Source of the DNA: Vescimonas sanitatis
GTDB lineage: Bacteria; Bacillota; Clostridia; Oscillospirales; Oscillospiraceae
Direction of reading: 5' to 3'
NCBI RefSeq assembly: GCF_049060325.1
Contig: NZ_JBMGPW010000006.1
Span: 1-64,000 of the forward strand
Length of the DNA stretch: 64,000 nucleotides
The position numbers and the translations under genes are program-made. The notes under the pieces were generated by a model, which was not told the origin of the DNA, did not search any database, and was given only the letters and a program-made list of their open reading frames with translations. Below, piece after piece: positions 16,446-24,916 of the stretch (positions are counted from its first letter, which is position 1; every line of letters starts with the position of its first letter).

Positions 16446-17078
16446 ATGCAGGAAATAATCGGCACACAGGGTATGGTTCCCACCGGATTTCATGGAGCGG
16501 AATTGGCGGATATTCAGTTTGGCGACACCGTAGCTGTGATTGGTATTGGTCCGGTCGGTCTCATGTCTGTTGCTGCCGCAGCCATTCGCGGGGCGGCCGA
16601 TATTTATGCGGTGGGATCGCGAAAGAATTGCGCCCAACTTGCTTTGGAATTTGGCGCCACAGCCATCATCAACTATCGGGAGGGTGACATTGTAGAGCAG
16701 ATCATGGAGAAAACGTCCGGCAAAGGTGTGGATCGTATTATTGTTGCCGGAGGCGACAATAATACATTCTCTCAGGCCATCCAAATGTTGAAGCCAGGCG
16801 GGGTGATTGGCAATGTCAATTACCTCGGAGAAGGAGACACCATCGGGCTTCCTCGCATTGAGCTTGGCTGCGGGATGGGACATAAAAAGATCGTCGGAGG
16901 GCTAATGCCCGGTGGAAGATTACGTTCGGAGAAACTGGCTCGTTTGGTTCAGACCGGTCGCATTCATCCCGAAAAGCTCATTACGCACAAGTTCCATGGA
17001 TTGAAAAATGTGGAACCCGCACTTATGCTGATGAAGGACAAGCCTGCTGACCTTATCAAGCCGTTGGCTCTGTTATGA
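16446..17078 (+). pseudogene. Remnant of NADP-dependent secondary alcohol dehydrogenase, 5' part missing
   Basis: Frame of about 210 residues matching the C-terminal 60% of clostridial isopropanol/secondary alcohol dehydrogenases (zinc MDR family, normally about 350 residues). Visible are PTGFHGAELADI, the coenzyme motif GIGPVGLMSVAAAAIRGA, AVGSR for NADP preference, WGCGM-like LGCGMGHK, and MKDKPADLIKPLALL at the end. The catalytic zinc-binding N-terminal domain is missing, so it cannot be active. Directly upstream is the Spo0A-domain gene; a deletion or insertion joined the two. ATG at 16446 has no clear ribosome-binding site. Confidence 0.8.
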
Positions 17079-17098
17079 TGTGAGAGGCATAAAGCAGT

Positions 17099-17137
17099 CG
17101 GCCACGCAGGGCATTTTACTCTCTGCGTGGCCGTTTT
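17099..17137 (+). terminator. Intrinsic terminator
   Basis: 10-11-bp perfect stem CGGCCACGCAG / CTGCGTGGCCG, 13-nt loop, followed by TTTT. It originally served the dehydrogenase gene. Confidence 0.7.
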
Positions 17138-17140
17138 CCA

Positions 17141-17311
17141 TCGTTCAAGGTCTTGCTTGTGCGCAGGCTGCTCTTTGCGGTTTTCTTCCCGCAGGATACT
17201 GTAAACGCCCTTCCGTATCTGCTCCGCTTCCTTTACCTCGTCTTTCAGCGCGGAATAGCGGCGGGAGAGCTTTTTCCGCTCGGCGGTCAGCTTTTGCTCA
17301 AGCATCCCAAT
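17141..17311 (-). pseudogene. Remnant of a relaxase C-terminus
   Basis: On the minus strand the frame contains LTAERKKLSRRYSALKDEV, then KEAEQIRKGVYSILREE and a basic end (QDLER). This resembles the coiled-coil C-terminal tail of MobA/MobL-like relaxases of clostridial mobilisable elements. Both flanks are unrelated and no relaxase catalytic part is present. The match is from memory of such tails, so the assignment is moderate. It marks the scar of a lost mobile element next to the broken dehydrogenase. Confidence 0.45.
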
Positions 17312-17582
17312 ATAGGTGACAGAAAGTATTTGCGTCGAGTAGACGTAAAGCCGAATAAGAAAACGTGTTGGAATCGATTGAATCTTTCGCTGAAAGTACT
17401 GAGGCCTTCTTTCTCGGCACACGGATGACATTGGGCAAACGGAAAATTCGAGGAAAAGCAGGAATGTCTGGTGTTCTACATTGAAATCCCTGCGCGCTTA
17501 TGGTATCATATTTTTTATAGGGCTGTGCCGTCGGATTTGAGACAAACTGCGTATAGGCAGGTTGCCTTTTCTTTCATCCGCT

Positions 17583-17600
17583 GGTTAGAGTAGGCTAACC
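17583..17600. promoter_or_regulatory. GGTTAG-N6-CTAACC dyad, site 1 (upstream of AraC gene)
   Basis: GGTTAGAGTAGGCTAACC, perfect 6-bp arms with 6-bp spacer, 82 bases before the AraC start. The same dyad recurs at 19667, 19737 and 24917 in front of iron-type transport genes. Confidence 0.65.
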
Positions 17601-17682
17601 CATGCGCAGAACTGGAAAGGTGGAATGGACCAATTTGCATACATAAAAGTGTCTAATCATGTGTCAGAGGAGGTGGCCTGGT

Positions 17683-18669
17683 ATGCAAGAAGCACGATAT
17701 GATTTTCTTCATGGGCAAACGGAGCGCAACGACTTTTTCTCCCCCGCAATGCAGCAGCTTTGCGGTATTATGAAAGACAAGCAGGTCGCTTTGCCAAGCG
17801 ATATTGGAGAAGGATATTTTCGCTATATTTCACCGTGTCCCAATATCGAGATGTATATCTGCGATGTAATGTTTTACAGGGACACAGTATTGCGGGAGCA
17901 GGTGTACAAGGATTCTTTTTCCGTCATTTTCTCTCTTTCCGATGCGTTGGAGTGGAAGTCTTCGGCCAGAAACAAAAAAACGTTGTTAGAAAAGGGAAAT
18001 TGCTGCGTATATGGCAGCGGGCTGTTTGATGCGGAAAACACCTATGAGGCAGGACAGAGATATGTAGGCGTCGGGCTGAACCTGCATCCCTGCCGATTTC
18101 GGTCTGTGATGGATGGTTTGCAGGAGAAAAAGGTTTGTGCCGTCTTTGACGGGACAAAACCCCCACCAAAACATAGAATCACCGCTACCATAGAAACCAC
18201 AATACGCCAGATATTGCAGTGTAATTATAATGACTGTGCAAAGTCATTGTATCAGGAAGGAAAGATACTGGAACTTGTTGCAGCCTTTGCGAACGAGATG
18301 ATGGATCAGAATTCTGTTGCTGTGAAGGGGTCGTTGAGCTGGGCGGATAGCGAGGCGTTACTTCGGGTCAGGCGACAGATAGATGAGGGATTTCTGGAAT
18401 CCGTGACCATCGCGGAGCTCTCCAGACAGCACTTTATATGTGAATCTAAACTCCGTGAGATATTCCGAAAGCACTATGGAATCACCATATATCAATATAT
18501 ATTAAACCGCCGCATGGAGCACGCCTACGAACTGTTGTCTGCGCCCGACGCTCAGGTGAAAGACGTAGCAGGGTTGGTGGGGTACAGCAACATCAGCCAT
18601 TTCAGCGACGCCTTCCGAAAAAAGTTTGGATGCACTCCGAGCGAATATAAGCGGAGCTTACCATTCTGA
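17683..18669 (+). CDS. AraC-family regulator (siderophore-type)
   Basis: 328 residues from ATG at 17683, chosen for the GAGGAGG 9 bases upstream. The N-terminal part (about 1-215) is the ligand-sensing domain of the PchR/YbtA-like AraC group. The C-terminal 100 residues hold the double HTH: VTIAELSRQHFICESKLREIFRKHYGITIYQYILNRRMEHA, and VAGLVGYSNISHFSDAFRKKFGCTPSEY. Regulators of this kind sense a ferric siderophore and activate its uptake genes. The siderophore ABC operon lies about 1.1 kb downstream, and both are preceded by the same dyad type. Ligand and direct targets are inferred. Confidence 0.85.
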   Translation: MQEARYDFLHGQTERNDFFSPAMQQLCGIMKDKQVALPSDIGEGYFRYISPCPNIEMYICDVMFYRDTVLREQVYKDSFSVIFSLSDALEWKSSARNKKTLLEKGNCCVYGSGLFDAENTYEAGQRYVGVGLNLHPCRFRSVMDGLQEKKVCAVFDGTKPPPKHRITATIETTIRQILQCNYNDCAKSLYQEGKILELVAAFANEMMDQNSVAVKGSLSWADSEALLRVRRQIDEGFLESVTIAELSRQHFICESKLREIFRKHYGITIYQYILNRRMEHAYELLSAPDAQVKDVAGLVGYSNISHFSDAFRKKFGCTPSEYKRSLPF

Positions 18670-18983
18670 AACATTAAAGCAAAGGAATAGGTGTATTCTT
18701 TTATGGTTACTTGGATGAAAATTACAAAGATTGCAGCTTCCTTTGAAAAACAGGAATAGTATGCAGCGCGTTTTTGGGACGAGCTTGTCCAGTGGAAGCT
18801 ATATCATTTGAAATGTGAGTTGCTCAGCAGCGACATACACATCGATGTTAGTGCTGGGCGGAGTCAACCATTCGCAGGACACACAAGCAGAACCTTGGCC
18901 GCTGAAAAAGCAGAGCGGCGGGACAGATAGAGTCTGTCCCGCCGCTCGTGTTTTAAGGGCATATTGGCTTGATGAACCGGAAG
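18670..18983. other. Intergenic stretch with terminator
   Basis: Contains the strong terminator at 18913-18954. No gene or other element is supported. Confidence 0.4.
18913..18954 (+). terminator. Intrinsic terminator
   Basis: Perfect 15-bp stem GAGCGGCGGGACAGA / TCTGTCCCGCCGCTC with 5-nt loop and a GTGTTTT tail. It is placed between the convergent AraC and ClbS/DfsB-type genes. Confidence 0.75.
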
Positions 18984-19502
18984 TTACAGTGCCGCCTTTT
19001 TCCATTTTCTGATCTTAGTTCTAAAAGTTCCGAAAGGAGCAACAGTATTAACGTGAATGAACTTGTAAACTTCCCATACAGCTGCTTTTGTAGCATCATC
19101 AGCCCATTTTCTCATATGCGGCTTAAATAATTCATCCGCACTGAGCGAATCAATCATTGCGCAGATAGACTTGACATTTTCGTTCAGTTCGGCTTTCAAC
19201 TCTTGAAGAGACAAATGAGCGTAGGTATCCGTGAACCACTGATACAGCTCGCCAAGTTGATTCCATTTGAATTCGTCTGACGGCGTCTTTACTTGAAGTC
19301 CCCTTCTTTCATCTTTCTCCCATTTAAGAACCAATGTTGTCCAACCCACCTGATAGGCAAGGTTTTCTGCCGGGGTTCGGTCAACCTCATCAACCCTTTT
19401 ATCTTTTAAGGCTTCTGGTATGCTGTCAAACTCCGAAATATACTTCTCAAATGTTTTATTGATTTCAGCTTTGAGTTCTTCTTTACTTTTGTATACTCGC
19501 AA
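18984..19502 (-). CDS. ClbS/DfsB-family four-helix protein (DUF1706)
   Basis: About 172 residues from TTG at 19502, preceded by GGAGG. Features of the family are SKEELKAEINKTFEKY at the N-terminus, NLAYQVGWTTLVLKWE, and a C-terminal AVWEVYKFIHVNTVAPFGTFRTKIRKW. ClbS from colibactin producers hydrolyses a cyclopropane warhead; most members are of unknown function and some are DinB-like. It is a single gene transcribed against the AraC regulator. A role in toxin or electrophile resistance is possible but not shown. Confidence 0.75.
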   Translation of the reverse strand: MRVYKSKEELKAEINKTFEKYISEFDSIPEALKDKRVDEVDRTPAENLAYQVGWTTLVLKWEKDERRGLQVKTPSDEFKWNQLGELYQWFTDTYAHLSLQELKAELNENVKSICAMIDSLSADELFKPHMRKWADDATKAAVWEVYKFIHVNTVAPFGTFRTKIRKWKKAAL

Positions 19503-19653
19503 AAAAACACCTCCATAACTTTCGGTTTGTCTATTGAGCAACGATTCTGATTATAGCATAGCTTTATGAATTATTCTATTACTGCACTGAGCATCATGGC
19601 GCTTTAGGGGAAAGACATGGCGTTTTCGGGGGGATTTTTCCTTTCGCCGACTG

Positions 19654-19659
19654 TATAAT
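19654..19659 (+). promoter_or_regulatory. -10 element before the siderophore ABC operon
   Basis: TATAAT, with no good -35 hexamer upstream. The first dyad (19667-19684) begins 7 bases behind it, so it would cover the transcription start if this is the promoter. Confidence 0.45.
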
Positions 19660-19666
19660 GGTAGAC

Positions 19667-19684
19667 GGTTAGAAAAGGTTAACC
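19667..19684. promoter_or_regulatory. GGTTAG-N6-TTAACC dyad, site 2
   Basis: GGTTAGAAAAGGTTAACC, one mismatch from the 17583 site, same 6-bp spacing. A half site GGTTAA follows at 19691. Confidence 0.6.
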
Positions 19685-19736
19685 CCACACGGTTAAAAGA
19701 CTCAGCTGTTCTGTTATTTCGCTATGCGCGCCCGTT

Positions 19737-19754
19737 GGTTAGCTTGCTCTAACT
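19737..19754. promoter_or_regulatory. GGTTAG-N6-CTAACT dyad, site 3
   Basis: GGTTAGCTTGCTCTAACT, one mismatch, 30 bases before the binding-protein start. Confidence 0.6.
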
Positions 19755-19783
19755 AAAGATTTATTACTCAGGAGGTCATCAGA

Positions 19784-20758
19784 ATGAAAAAATTCGCAAT
19801 GCTCATGTTGTGCCTTGTGCTTGTGTTTGCTCTTGCAGCCTGTGCTGGAACGGATACCACGCCGCAGGGATCGGTTTCGGATACCGTCACGGTAACGGAT
19901 ATGAAGGGCGAGGTTGCCATCCCGGCAAATCCACAGCGCATCGTTGATGTAGCTGGCTTGACAGAGGAACTTCTTATTCTGGATATGAAGGTTATCGCCT
20001 CGGCTAATACCAGCATGTTCGATGGGGTGTCTGTCCCCAAACATCTGACAACGCTTTTTGCCGAAAGAGGTATTGAGGTTGTCGGCAATTACTCCGGGTC
20101 TTCTTCTACCGGAGACCTGAATCTCGAAAAGATTGCGGAGTTAAAGCCCGATCTGATCATTATGAATATTCGCCATGAGGAGGTTTATGAACAACTCGCA
20201 GCTATTGCTCCCACGGTCATGATCGACGATGACATAAGCTATGTTAACTGGCGTGGAAGATTTCAGCAGCTGGGACAGTGGTTTGATAAAGAAGCAGCCG
20301 TAGAAAAATGGCTTGCCGACTACGACGCCAAAGCTGCGGAGCTTGCGGCGAGAATCAGGGATATGATTGGGGACGAAACCTTTGCTGTATTGGAGGCCAA
20401 TTCCGTTCATTTTGGTTCCTATTACATCTATCGCAGCGGCGGGCCGGGTGAGCTTGTCTACGATGAGCTGAAACTCACACCATCAGCCGGTGTACCGGAG
20501 AATGTCTGGGGTGAAGTGGTCGATGCGGAATACTTTTCCCTGATCGATGCAGATCACATCTTCTTTTTTAGCGACGACGGCAAAGCTGGAGACACGGGGA
20601 ACCTTGCCGTGTGGAAGAATATGAAAGCGGTCAAAGCCGGCAACGTTTACTTTGGTATCAATGAGGATCAGTATAATATGGCTTTTACGGCGATGGGAAA
20701 GGAACTCTATTTGGAAAAACTCGCAAACGCGATTCTGAACCATGGGGACGTTGAGTAA
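19784..20758 (+). CDS. Ferric-siderophore-type substrate-binding lipoprotein
   Basis: 324 residues. Lipoprotein signal with lipobox LAAC, lipidated C20. The mature part is a class III periplasmic-binding fold (FecB/FhuD type): VTVTDMKGEVAIPANPQRIVDVAG, then LEKIAELKPDLIIMNI, and the C-terminal lobe with DADHIFFFSDDGKAG and VWKNMKAVKAGNVYFG. It captures the ligand outside the cell for the two permeases encoded next; it overlaps the first by 17 bases. The ligand is probably a ferric siderophore, judged from the family and the AraC neighbour; a heme or cobalamin ligand is less likely. Confidence 0.9.
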   Translation: MKKFAMLMLCLVLVFALAACAGTDTTPQGSVSDTVTVTDMKGEVAIPANPQRIVDVAGLTEELLILDMKVIASANTSMFDGVSVPKHLTTLFAERGIEVVGNYSGSSSTGDLNLEKIAELKPDLIIMNIRHEEVYEQLAAIAPTVMIDDDISYVNWRGRFQQLGQWFDKEAAVEKWLADYDAKAAELAARIRDMIGDETFAVLEANSVHFGSYYIYRSGGPGELVYDELKLTPSAGVPENVWGEVVDAEYFSLIDADHIFFFSDDGKAGDTGNLAVWKNMKAVKAGNVYFGINEDQYNMAFTAMGKELYLEKLANAILNHGDVE

Positions 20759-21803
20759 GGAAACAGGCGCGGTTGCAGGAATATCGCAGAGACAAGAGAG
20801 ATACAAACGCTCCGCGCCGGCTTTTCTGATTATTCTTGCCGCATTGGTGCTGATGCTTGGGTTCTCAATGGTTCTCTCCGTCTGCTCCGGCATTGCCGGC
20901 GGTGGCTTCAAGGTCTTTGCGGAAACGGTTATGTCCCCCGCTAAGGCTTCCGGCGTTGGAATGATTATGTTGGAAATGCGTATGCCCAGGGCGCTGGCTG
21001 CCGGGCTGACAGGAATGGCCTTCGCTCTCTCCGGCGCTGTGATGCAGGGAATTACCAGAAACCCCCTGTCAGACGCCGGTCTTCTGGGGATCAATGCGGG
21101 AGCCAGTTTTTTTGTTGTACTGTCCGCAATTCTGTTTCCCGCCGCACCAGACATCGTGAAAACATGCGCCGCCTTTGCCGGAGCCGCTCTTGCGGTATTC
21201 ATGGTCTACGGTTTCGGCGCTGGCAAACATAGGTCCGAATCTTTCCGGTTCATTCTGGCAGGTGCTGCTGTATCAGCTCTGCTTACCGCGTTGAGTCAGG
21301 CGGTTTCTCTGGCGTTTGGAATCGTGAAATCCCTTTCTTTCTGGAGTGCGGGCAGTTTGTCCGGTGTGACATGGCAAAGCTTGAAAATGCTATCCCCGGT
21401 GATTCTCTCAGCCGGTGCGCTTGGTTTGCTTTTATCGAGCCGGCTATCAGCTCTGGCACTGGGAGAAGATAGCGCCGCCAGCTTGGGTGTAAATGTCCGC
21501 ACAGTCAGGCTTTTCGGTATGCTTGTGGTGTTGCTGCTTGCGGGAGCCAGTGTATCGCTCGTGGGAGGCATCGCATTTATCGGTCTTATCGTACCGCATA
21601 TATCCCGACTTCTTGTGGGCGGTGATTACCGCAGGCTGGTTCCCGTGTCTGCGCTCATGGGCGGCGTTGTGCTGGTGCTGTCGGATATTGCGGCACGCAT
21701 GATAAACGCCCCTTTTGATACGCCTGTCGGCGCACTGGTATCCATCCTCGGCGTGCCCGTCTTTTTTGCGCTTACTTTCAGGAAGGAGGGCATGGTCTTA
21801 TGA
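20742..21803 (+). CDS. FecCD-family iron-siderophore ABC permease (first)
   Basis: 353 residues with about nine or ten membrane segments. The motifs of the family are RMPRALAAGLTGMAFALSGAVMQGITRNPLSDAGLLGINAGA in the first half and GGIAFIGLIVPHISRLLVGGDYRRLVP in the ATPase-contact region. The start overlaps the binding-protein gene, and the stop overlaps the second permease by 4 bases. Together with the second permease it forms the channel (FepD/FhuB type). Confidence 0.93.
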   Translation: MGTLSKETGAVAGISQRQERYKRSAPAFLIILAALVLMLGFSMVLSVCSGIAGGGFKVFAETVMSPAKASGVGMIMLEMRMPRALAAGLTGMAFALSGAVMQGITRNPLSDAGLLGINAGASFFVVLSAILFPAAPDIVKTCAAFAGAALAVFMVYGFGAGKHRSESFRFILAGAAVSALLTALSQAVSLAFGIVKSLSFWSAGSLSGVTWQSLKMLSPVILSAGALGLLLSSRLSALALGEDSAASLGVNVRTVRLFGMLVVLLLAGASVSLVGGIAFIGLIVPHISRLLVGGDYRRLVPVSALMGGVVLVLSDIAARMINAPFDTPVGALVSILGVPVFFALTFRKEGMVL

Positions 21804-22798
21804 AAAAGAAAACCAGGCAGCTCCTTATCCTCAACGGTCTTCTTATCCTGATTGTAGCTACGGCTATCTTATCCGTTAACAGTGGTTACGCAAGAATTCC
21901 CTTCTCGACTGCGGTTCACAGCATATTCCAACCGCATATGGAGGGAACCTCCGTAGTCGTAGCGCAGTTTCGCGTTCCGAGGATCGTCCTCGCCGTTCTA
22001 TGTGGGATGGGTCTGGCACTTGCCGGATGCGTTATGCAGACTGTCACGGGGAATCCGCTGGCCGATCCGGGGATATTGGGCATAAACGCAGGTGCGGGAT
22101 TTGCCGTTATGCTGTTCCTGACATTTTTCCCTGCGCTGCATATACGTACCATGGCATACCAGCCGATATTTGCCATAGCGGGCGGGCTTTGCACAACGGG
22201 ACTGCTGTATCTTTTTGCAAAGAGGAACGGAAAACTCCTCCCAATATATTTTCTGTTGGGCGGCATCGGTCTTGCGTCCCTATTTTCTTCTTTTATGCTG
22301 ATCATGGCCGCGAACATGGACAACAGCAGCTATCAGCTCGTGGCAAGATGGCTGGCAGGAAATATTTGGGGAACGAGCTGGCATCAGGTTCTTGCCCTGT
22401 TGCCCTATATGCTCATACTGGTTCCTTTTCTTCTTACAAAGACGAACATACTGGATATTCTGCTCTTAGGAGAGAATACTGCCATTTCTCTGGGGGCAGC
22501 CGTAGAGAGGGAGTTGAGACTGCTCCTGATTGCATCGGTGGCTCTTACCTCTGCCTGCGTTGCCGTCAGTGGAGGGATCGGTTTTGTGGGACTGGTAGCG
22601 CCGCATATGGCACGAAGGTTAATCGGAGGCAGACACCACGCCCTTATGCCTGCCTCCATGCTGCTGGGGGCGCTGCTGTTGCTTTTGGCAGACACGTTGG
22701 GACGGTCTGCCTTTCAGCCGAGGGAGATCCCGGTTGGTATCGTGATCTCCGTGCTTTCGGCTCCGTATTTTCTGTTCCTGCTCCGCAGGTATTTTTAA
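21800..22798 (+). CDS. FecCD-family iron-siderophore ABC permease (second)
   Basis: 332 residues, again multi-span. FRVPRIVLAVLCGMGLALAGCVMQTVTGNPLADPGILGINAGAG and GGIGFVGLVAPHMARRLIGGRHHALMP are the conserved loops. It is only moderately similar to the first permease, as usual for FecC/FecD pairs. It overlaps the first by 4 bases and is followed by the ATPase gene after 12 bases. Confidence 0.93.
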   Translation: MKKKTRQLLILNGLLILIVATAILSVNSGYARIPFSTAVHSIFQPHMEGTSVVVAQFRVPRIVLAVLCGMGLALAGCVMQTVTGNPLADPGILGINAGAGFAVMLFLTFFPALHIRTMAYQPIFAIAGGLCTTGLLYLFAKRNGKLLPIYFLLGGIGLASLFSSFMLIMAANMDNSSYQLVARWLAGNIWGTSWHQVLALLPYMLILVPFLLTKTNILDILLLGENTAISLGAAVERELRLLLIASVALTSACVAVSGGIGFVGLVAPHMARRLIGGRHHALMPASMLLGALLLLLADTLGRSAFQPREIPVGIVISVLSAPYFLFLLRRYF

Positions 22799-22810
22799 GG
22801 GAGGATGTCT

Positions 22811-23629
22811 ATGCTTTCACATATGCAGGCAAAGGGTTTGTCTGCCGGATATAACGGGGAGGCCGTCTTCAGGGGGCTTGACTTAAAAATCCCTGAAGGC
22901 AGCATAACCACCTTGATAGGCTCCAACGGCTCTGGGAAATCCACCATACTGAAGACACTGTGCCGGATCATTTCCCCGGATTCCGGCGCAGTATACCTTG
23001 ATGGCGAAGCGATCCACAGAATGCCGACAAAGCGTGTTGCCCAGAGGCTTGCGCTGCTGCCGCAGGGAGCGCAAGCCCCTGCCGGCATCACAGTCGGCGA
23101 TCTGGTGGAATACGGGCGTTTTCCTTACAGGTCGGCGCTAAGCGGTCTCGGCGAAAAGGATCGGGAGATCATCCAGTGGGCTCTTGCCAGTACAGGCATG
23201 GGTCCCCTTGAACACAGAGAAATGGAGAGGCTTTCGGGAGGTCAACAACAGCGGGCATGGATCGCCATGGCGTTGGCGCAGAAAACCGGATTGCTGTTTC
23301 TGGATGAACCCACGACCTATTTGGACATCTCGCACCAACTGGATATATTGTACCTTCTGCGCCGCCTCAACCGGGAAAATGGTGTTACCATCGTAATGGT
23401 TCTTCATGATTTAAATCATGCCATCATGTTTTCCGACTATTTGGTGGCGATCAAAGACGGGATGCTGCACAGCGCCGGTACGCCGCAAGAGGTTATTACC
23501 CGGCAGGCGTTACGGGAAATCTTTGATGTAGAAGCGGAGGTCATTACACATCCGGTATTAAACGTTCCGGTATGCCTCCCCTTCAGGATAACGGAGCAGA
23601 ACAAAAAAACAGGAGGTTCGAACACATGA
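22811..23629 (+). CDS. Iron-siderophore ABC transporter ATP-binding protein
   Basis: 272 residues from ATG at 22811 (GGGAGG lies 6 bases upstream; the ATG at 22805 would directly follow it). Walker A GSNGSGKST, Q-loop LLPQG, signature LSGGQQQR, Walker B LLFLDEP, D-loop TYLDI, and His switch VLHDLNHA, all of the FecE/FhuC subgroup. It drives the two permeases before it. The stop overlaps the FMN-binding lipoprotein gene by 4 bases, so that protein belongs to the operon. Confidence 0.93.
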   Translation: MLSHMQAKGLSAGYNGEAVFRGLDLKIPEGSITTLIGSNGSGKSTILKTLCRIISPDSGAVYLDGEAIHRMPTKRVAQRLALLPQGAQAPAGITVGDLVEYGRFPYRSALSGLGEKDREIIQWALASTGMGPLEHREMERLSGGQQQRAWIAMALAQKTGLLFLDEPTTYLDISHQLDILYLLRRLNRENGVTIVMVLHDLNHAIMFSDYLVAIKDGMLHSAGTPQEVITRQALREIFDVEAEVITHPVLNVPVCLPFRITEQNKKTGGSNT

Positions 23630-23982
23630 AAAAAGGTGTGCAATCAGTGCTGTTCTCCGTGCTGGTGGGTGCGCTGCTGCTGTGCGCCGGATGCGGCAAA
23701 TCGGGAGACATCTACACGGCGGGCGTTTATACGGCTTCCGCTGAAGGTTATTCCGGTCCGATTACCGTAGAGGTAGAGTTTGACGGGAGCAGCATATTGT
23801 CTGTACATGTCCTATCTCACAGCGAAACAGTAAAGATCTCAGACCGCGCAATAGATGAGATCCCTTCCCAAATCGTGGAGGCGCAGACCTGGGATGTGGA
23901 TGCCGTTTCATCTGCAACATTTACCAGCGATGCCATTCGTGAAGCGGTCAGAGATTGCCTCGCGCAGGCGGCACTCCGATGA
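23626..23982 (+). CDS. FMN-binding-domain lipoprotein
   Basis: 118 residues from ATG at 23626, overlapping the ATPase stop by 4 bases. Lipoprotein signal with C23 in LCAGC. The mature part of about 95 residues is a single FMN_bind domain: YTASAEGYSGPITVEVEFDG, IPSQIVEAQTWDVDAVSSATFTSDAI. The DAVSSAT stretch resembles the Dxx(S/T)(G/S)AT motif where ApbE links FMN to threonine. An extracellular flavin protein at the end of a siderophore operon could reduce ferric iron or the ferric complex; this is inference. No ApbE gene is in the window. Confidence 0.8.
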   Translation: MKKGVQSVLFSVLVGALLLCAGCGKSGDIYTAGVYTASAEGYSGPITVEVEFDGSSILSVHVLSHSETVKISDRAIDEIPSQIVEAQTWDVDAVSSATFTSDAIREAVRDCLAQAALR

Positions 23983-24210
23983 ACCATTTGCGTTGCAAAG
24001 GGTATTTTGCGGTGATAGAATGGGTGAGATGAAGGGCAAGTCAAAAAATCAGCCATTGCTGCTATTTTAAGTGCTTTTCCAGCGAAGTGCCGCAGGCATT
24101 TCGCTGGAGATTCCATATATGGCTGTATGAACTCCCTTCCATGCACAAAAGAATATCGCGAATCCTCCAGGCAAGGGTATATGTGTTTCGTATAAAATGT
24201 GTCACTCCCA
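23983..24210. other. Intergenic stretch with an imperfect hairpin
   Basis: An imperfect stem CCAGCGAAGTGC / GCATTTCGCTGG lies at about 24074-24101 without a T-tract. No gene is supported. The TetR promoter begins at 24211. Confidence 0.4.
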
Positions 24211-24239
24211 TTGACAAACCAAATCTACGCGGTTATAAT
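24211..24239 (+). promoter_or_regulatory. Consensus promoter of the TetR gene
   Basis: TTGACA (24211-24216), 17-bp spacer, TATAAT (24234-24239): a perfect sigma-A consensus. The -10 overlaps the palindrome that starts at 24238. Confidence 0.85.
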
Positions 24240-24267
24240 ATACCAGCGGTATGTACTGCTGGTATAT
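24238..24267. promoter_or_regulatory. Inverted-repeat operator at the TetR promoter
   Basis: Perfect arms ATATACCAGC and GCTGGTATAT separated by 10 bases, overlapping the -10 and covering the expected start point. This is the typical position for TetR autorepression. Confidence 0.75.
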
Positions 24268-24282
24268 CAGGAGGCGTAGGAG

Positions 24283-24897
24283 ATGGAACGAACGGAAACC
24301 CAGAGGAGGATCCTCGAAGTTGGGAAAAAAGAATTTCTGGAAAAAGGTTTTAAGGACGCATCTCTGAATAAAATCGTCGCGGAGGCAGGCTTCACGAAGG
24401 GTGCCTTCTACGGCTACTACCCGGATAAGACCGCTCTGTTTGAAGACCTTGTGGGCGAGACCGCAAGCGAGCTGCTTACCCGCTTCAAGGCGGCACAGGA
24501 CACTTATTTCGATCTCGTGCCAGAGGGAAAAACAAAAGACAGCCTTGCACTTTCCACCCAGCACCTGCATGAGTTTGTTGCGTTCATGTACGATCATTTC
24601 GACGAATTCAAGTTGATCCTCTGCCGATCGGAGGGAACGGGCTACGCGGATTTCATCGAGGTGCTGGTGGAGCTGGAGGTCGATCGATCCGAAGAATACT
24701 ACGCCCTCCTCAGAAAAAACGGTATGCTCTCCGGGAGCATGACCCGTCAGCTTCATCACATGATCACAAGGGCCTACTTTACGGCGGTGTGCGAAACCAT
24801 CGTCCACGATATGCCGAGAGAGGAAGCCATGAAATACGTCGATGAACTGGCTATCTTTTTCCACTCCGGCTGGAGCGGACTTTTAAGGCTCGAATGA
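24283..24897 (+). CDS. TetR/AcrR-family regulator
   Basis: 204 residues. The N-terminal HTH at about 5-50 reads RRILEVGKKEFLEKGFKDASLNKIVAEAGFTKGAFYGYYPDKTALF. The remaining helices form the ligand and dimer domain (DHFDEFKLILCRSEGTGYADFIEVLVELE), common in clostridial regulators next to ABC exporters. AGGAGG precedes the ATG by 8 bases. Its own promoter carries a palindrome over the -10. The two ABC half-transporters follow in the same direction after 90 bases and are plausible targets. Confidence 0.9.
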   Translation: MERTETQRRILEVGKKEFLEKGFKDASLNKIVAEAGFTKGAFYGYYPDKTALFEDLVGETASELLTRFKAAQDTYFDLVPEGKTKDSLALSTQHLHEFVAFMYDHFDEFKLILCRSEGTGYADFIEVLVELEVDRSEEYYALLRKNGMLSGSMTRQLHHMITRAYFTAVCETIVHDMPREEAMKYVDELAIFFHSGWSGLLRLE

Positions 24898-24916
24898 GCC
24901 TTAAAAAATAACTGTC

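Noticed and set aside
22805..22810. ATG at 22805 as start of the siderophore ATPase
   Set aside because: It directly abuts GGAGG; the ATG 6 bases further has normal spacing.
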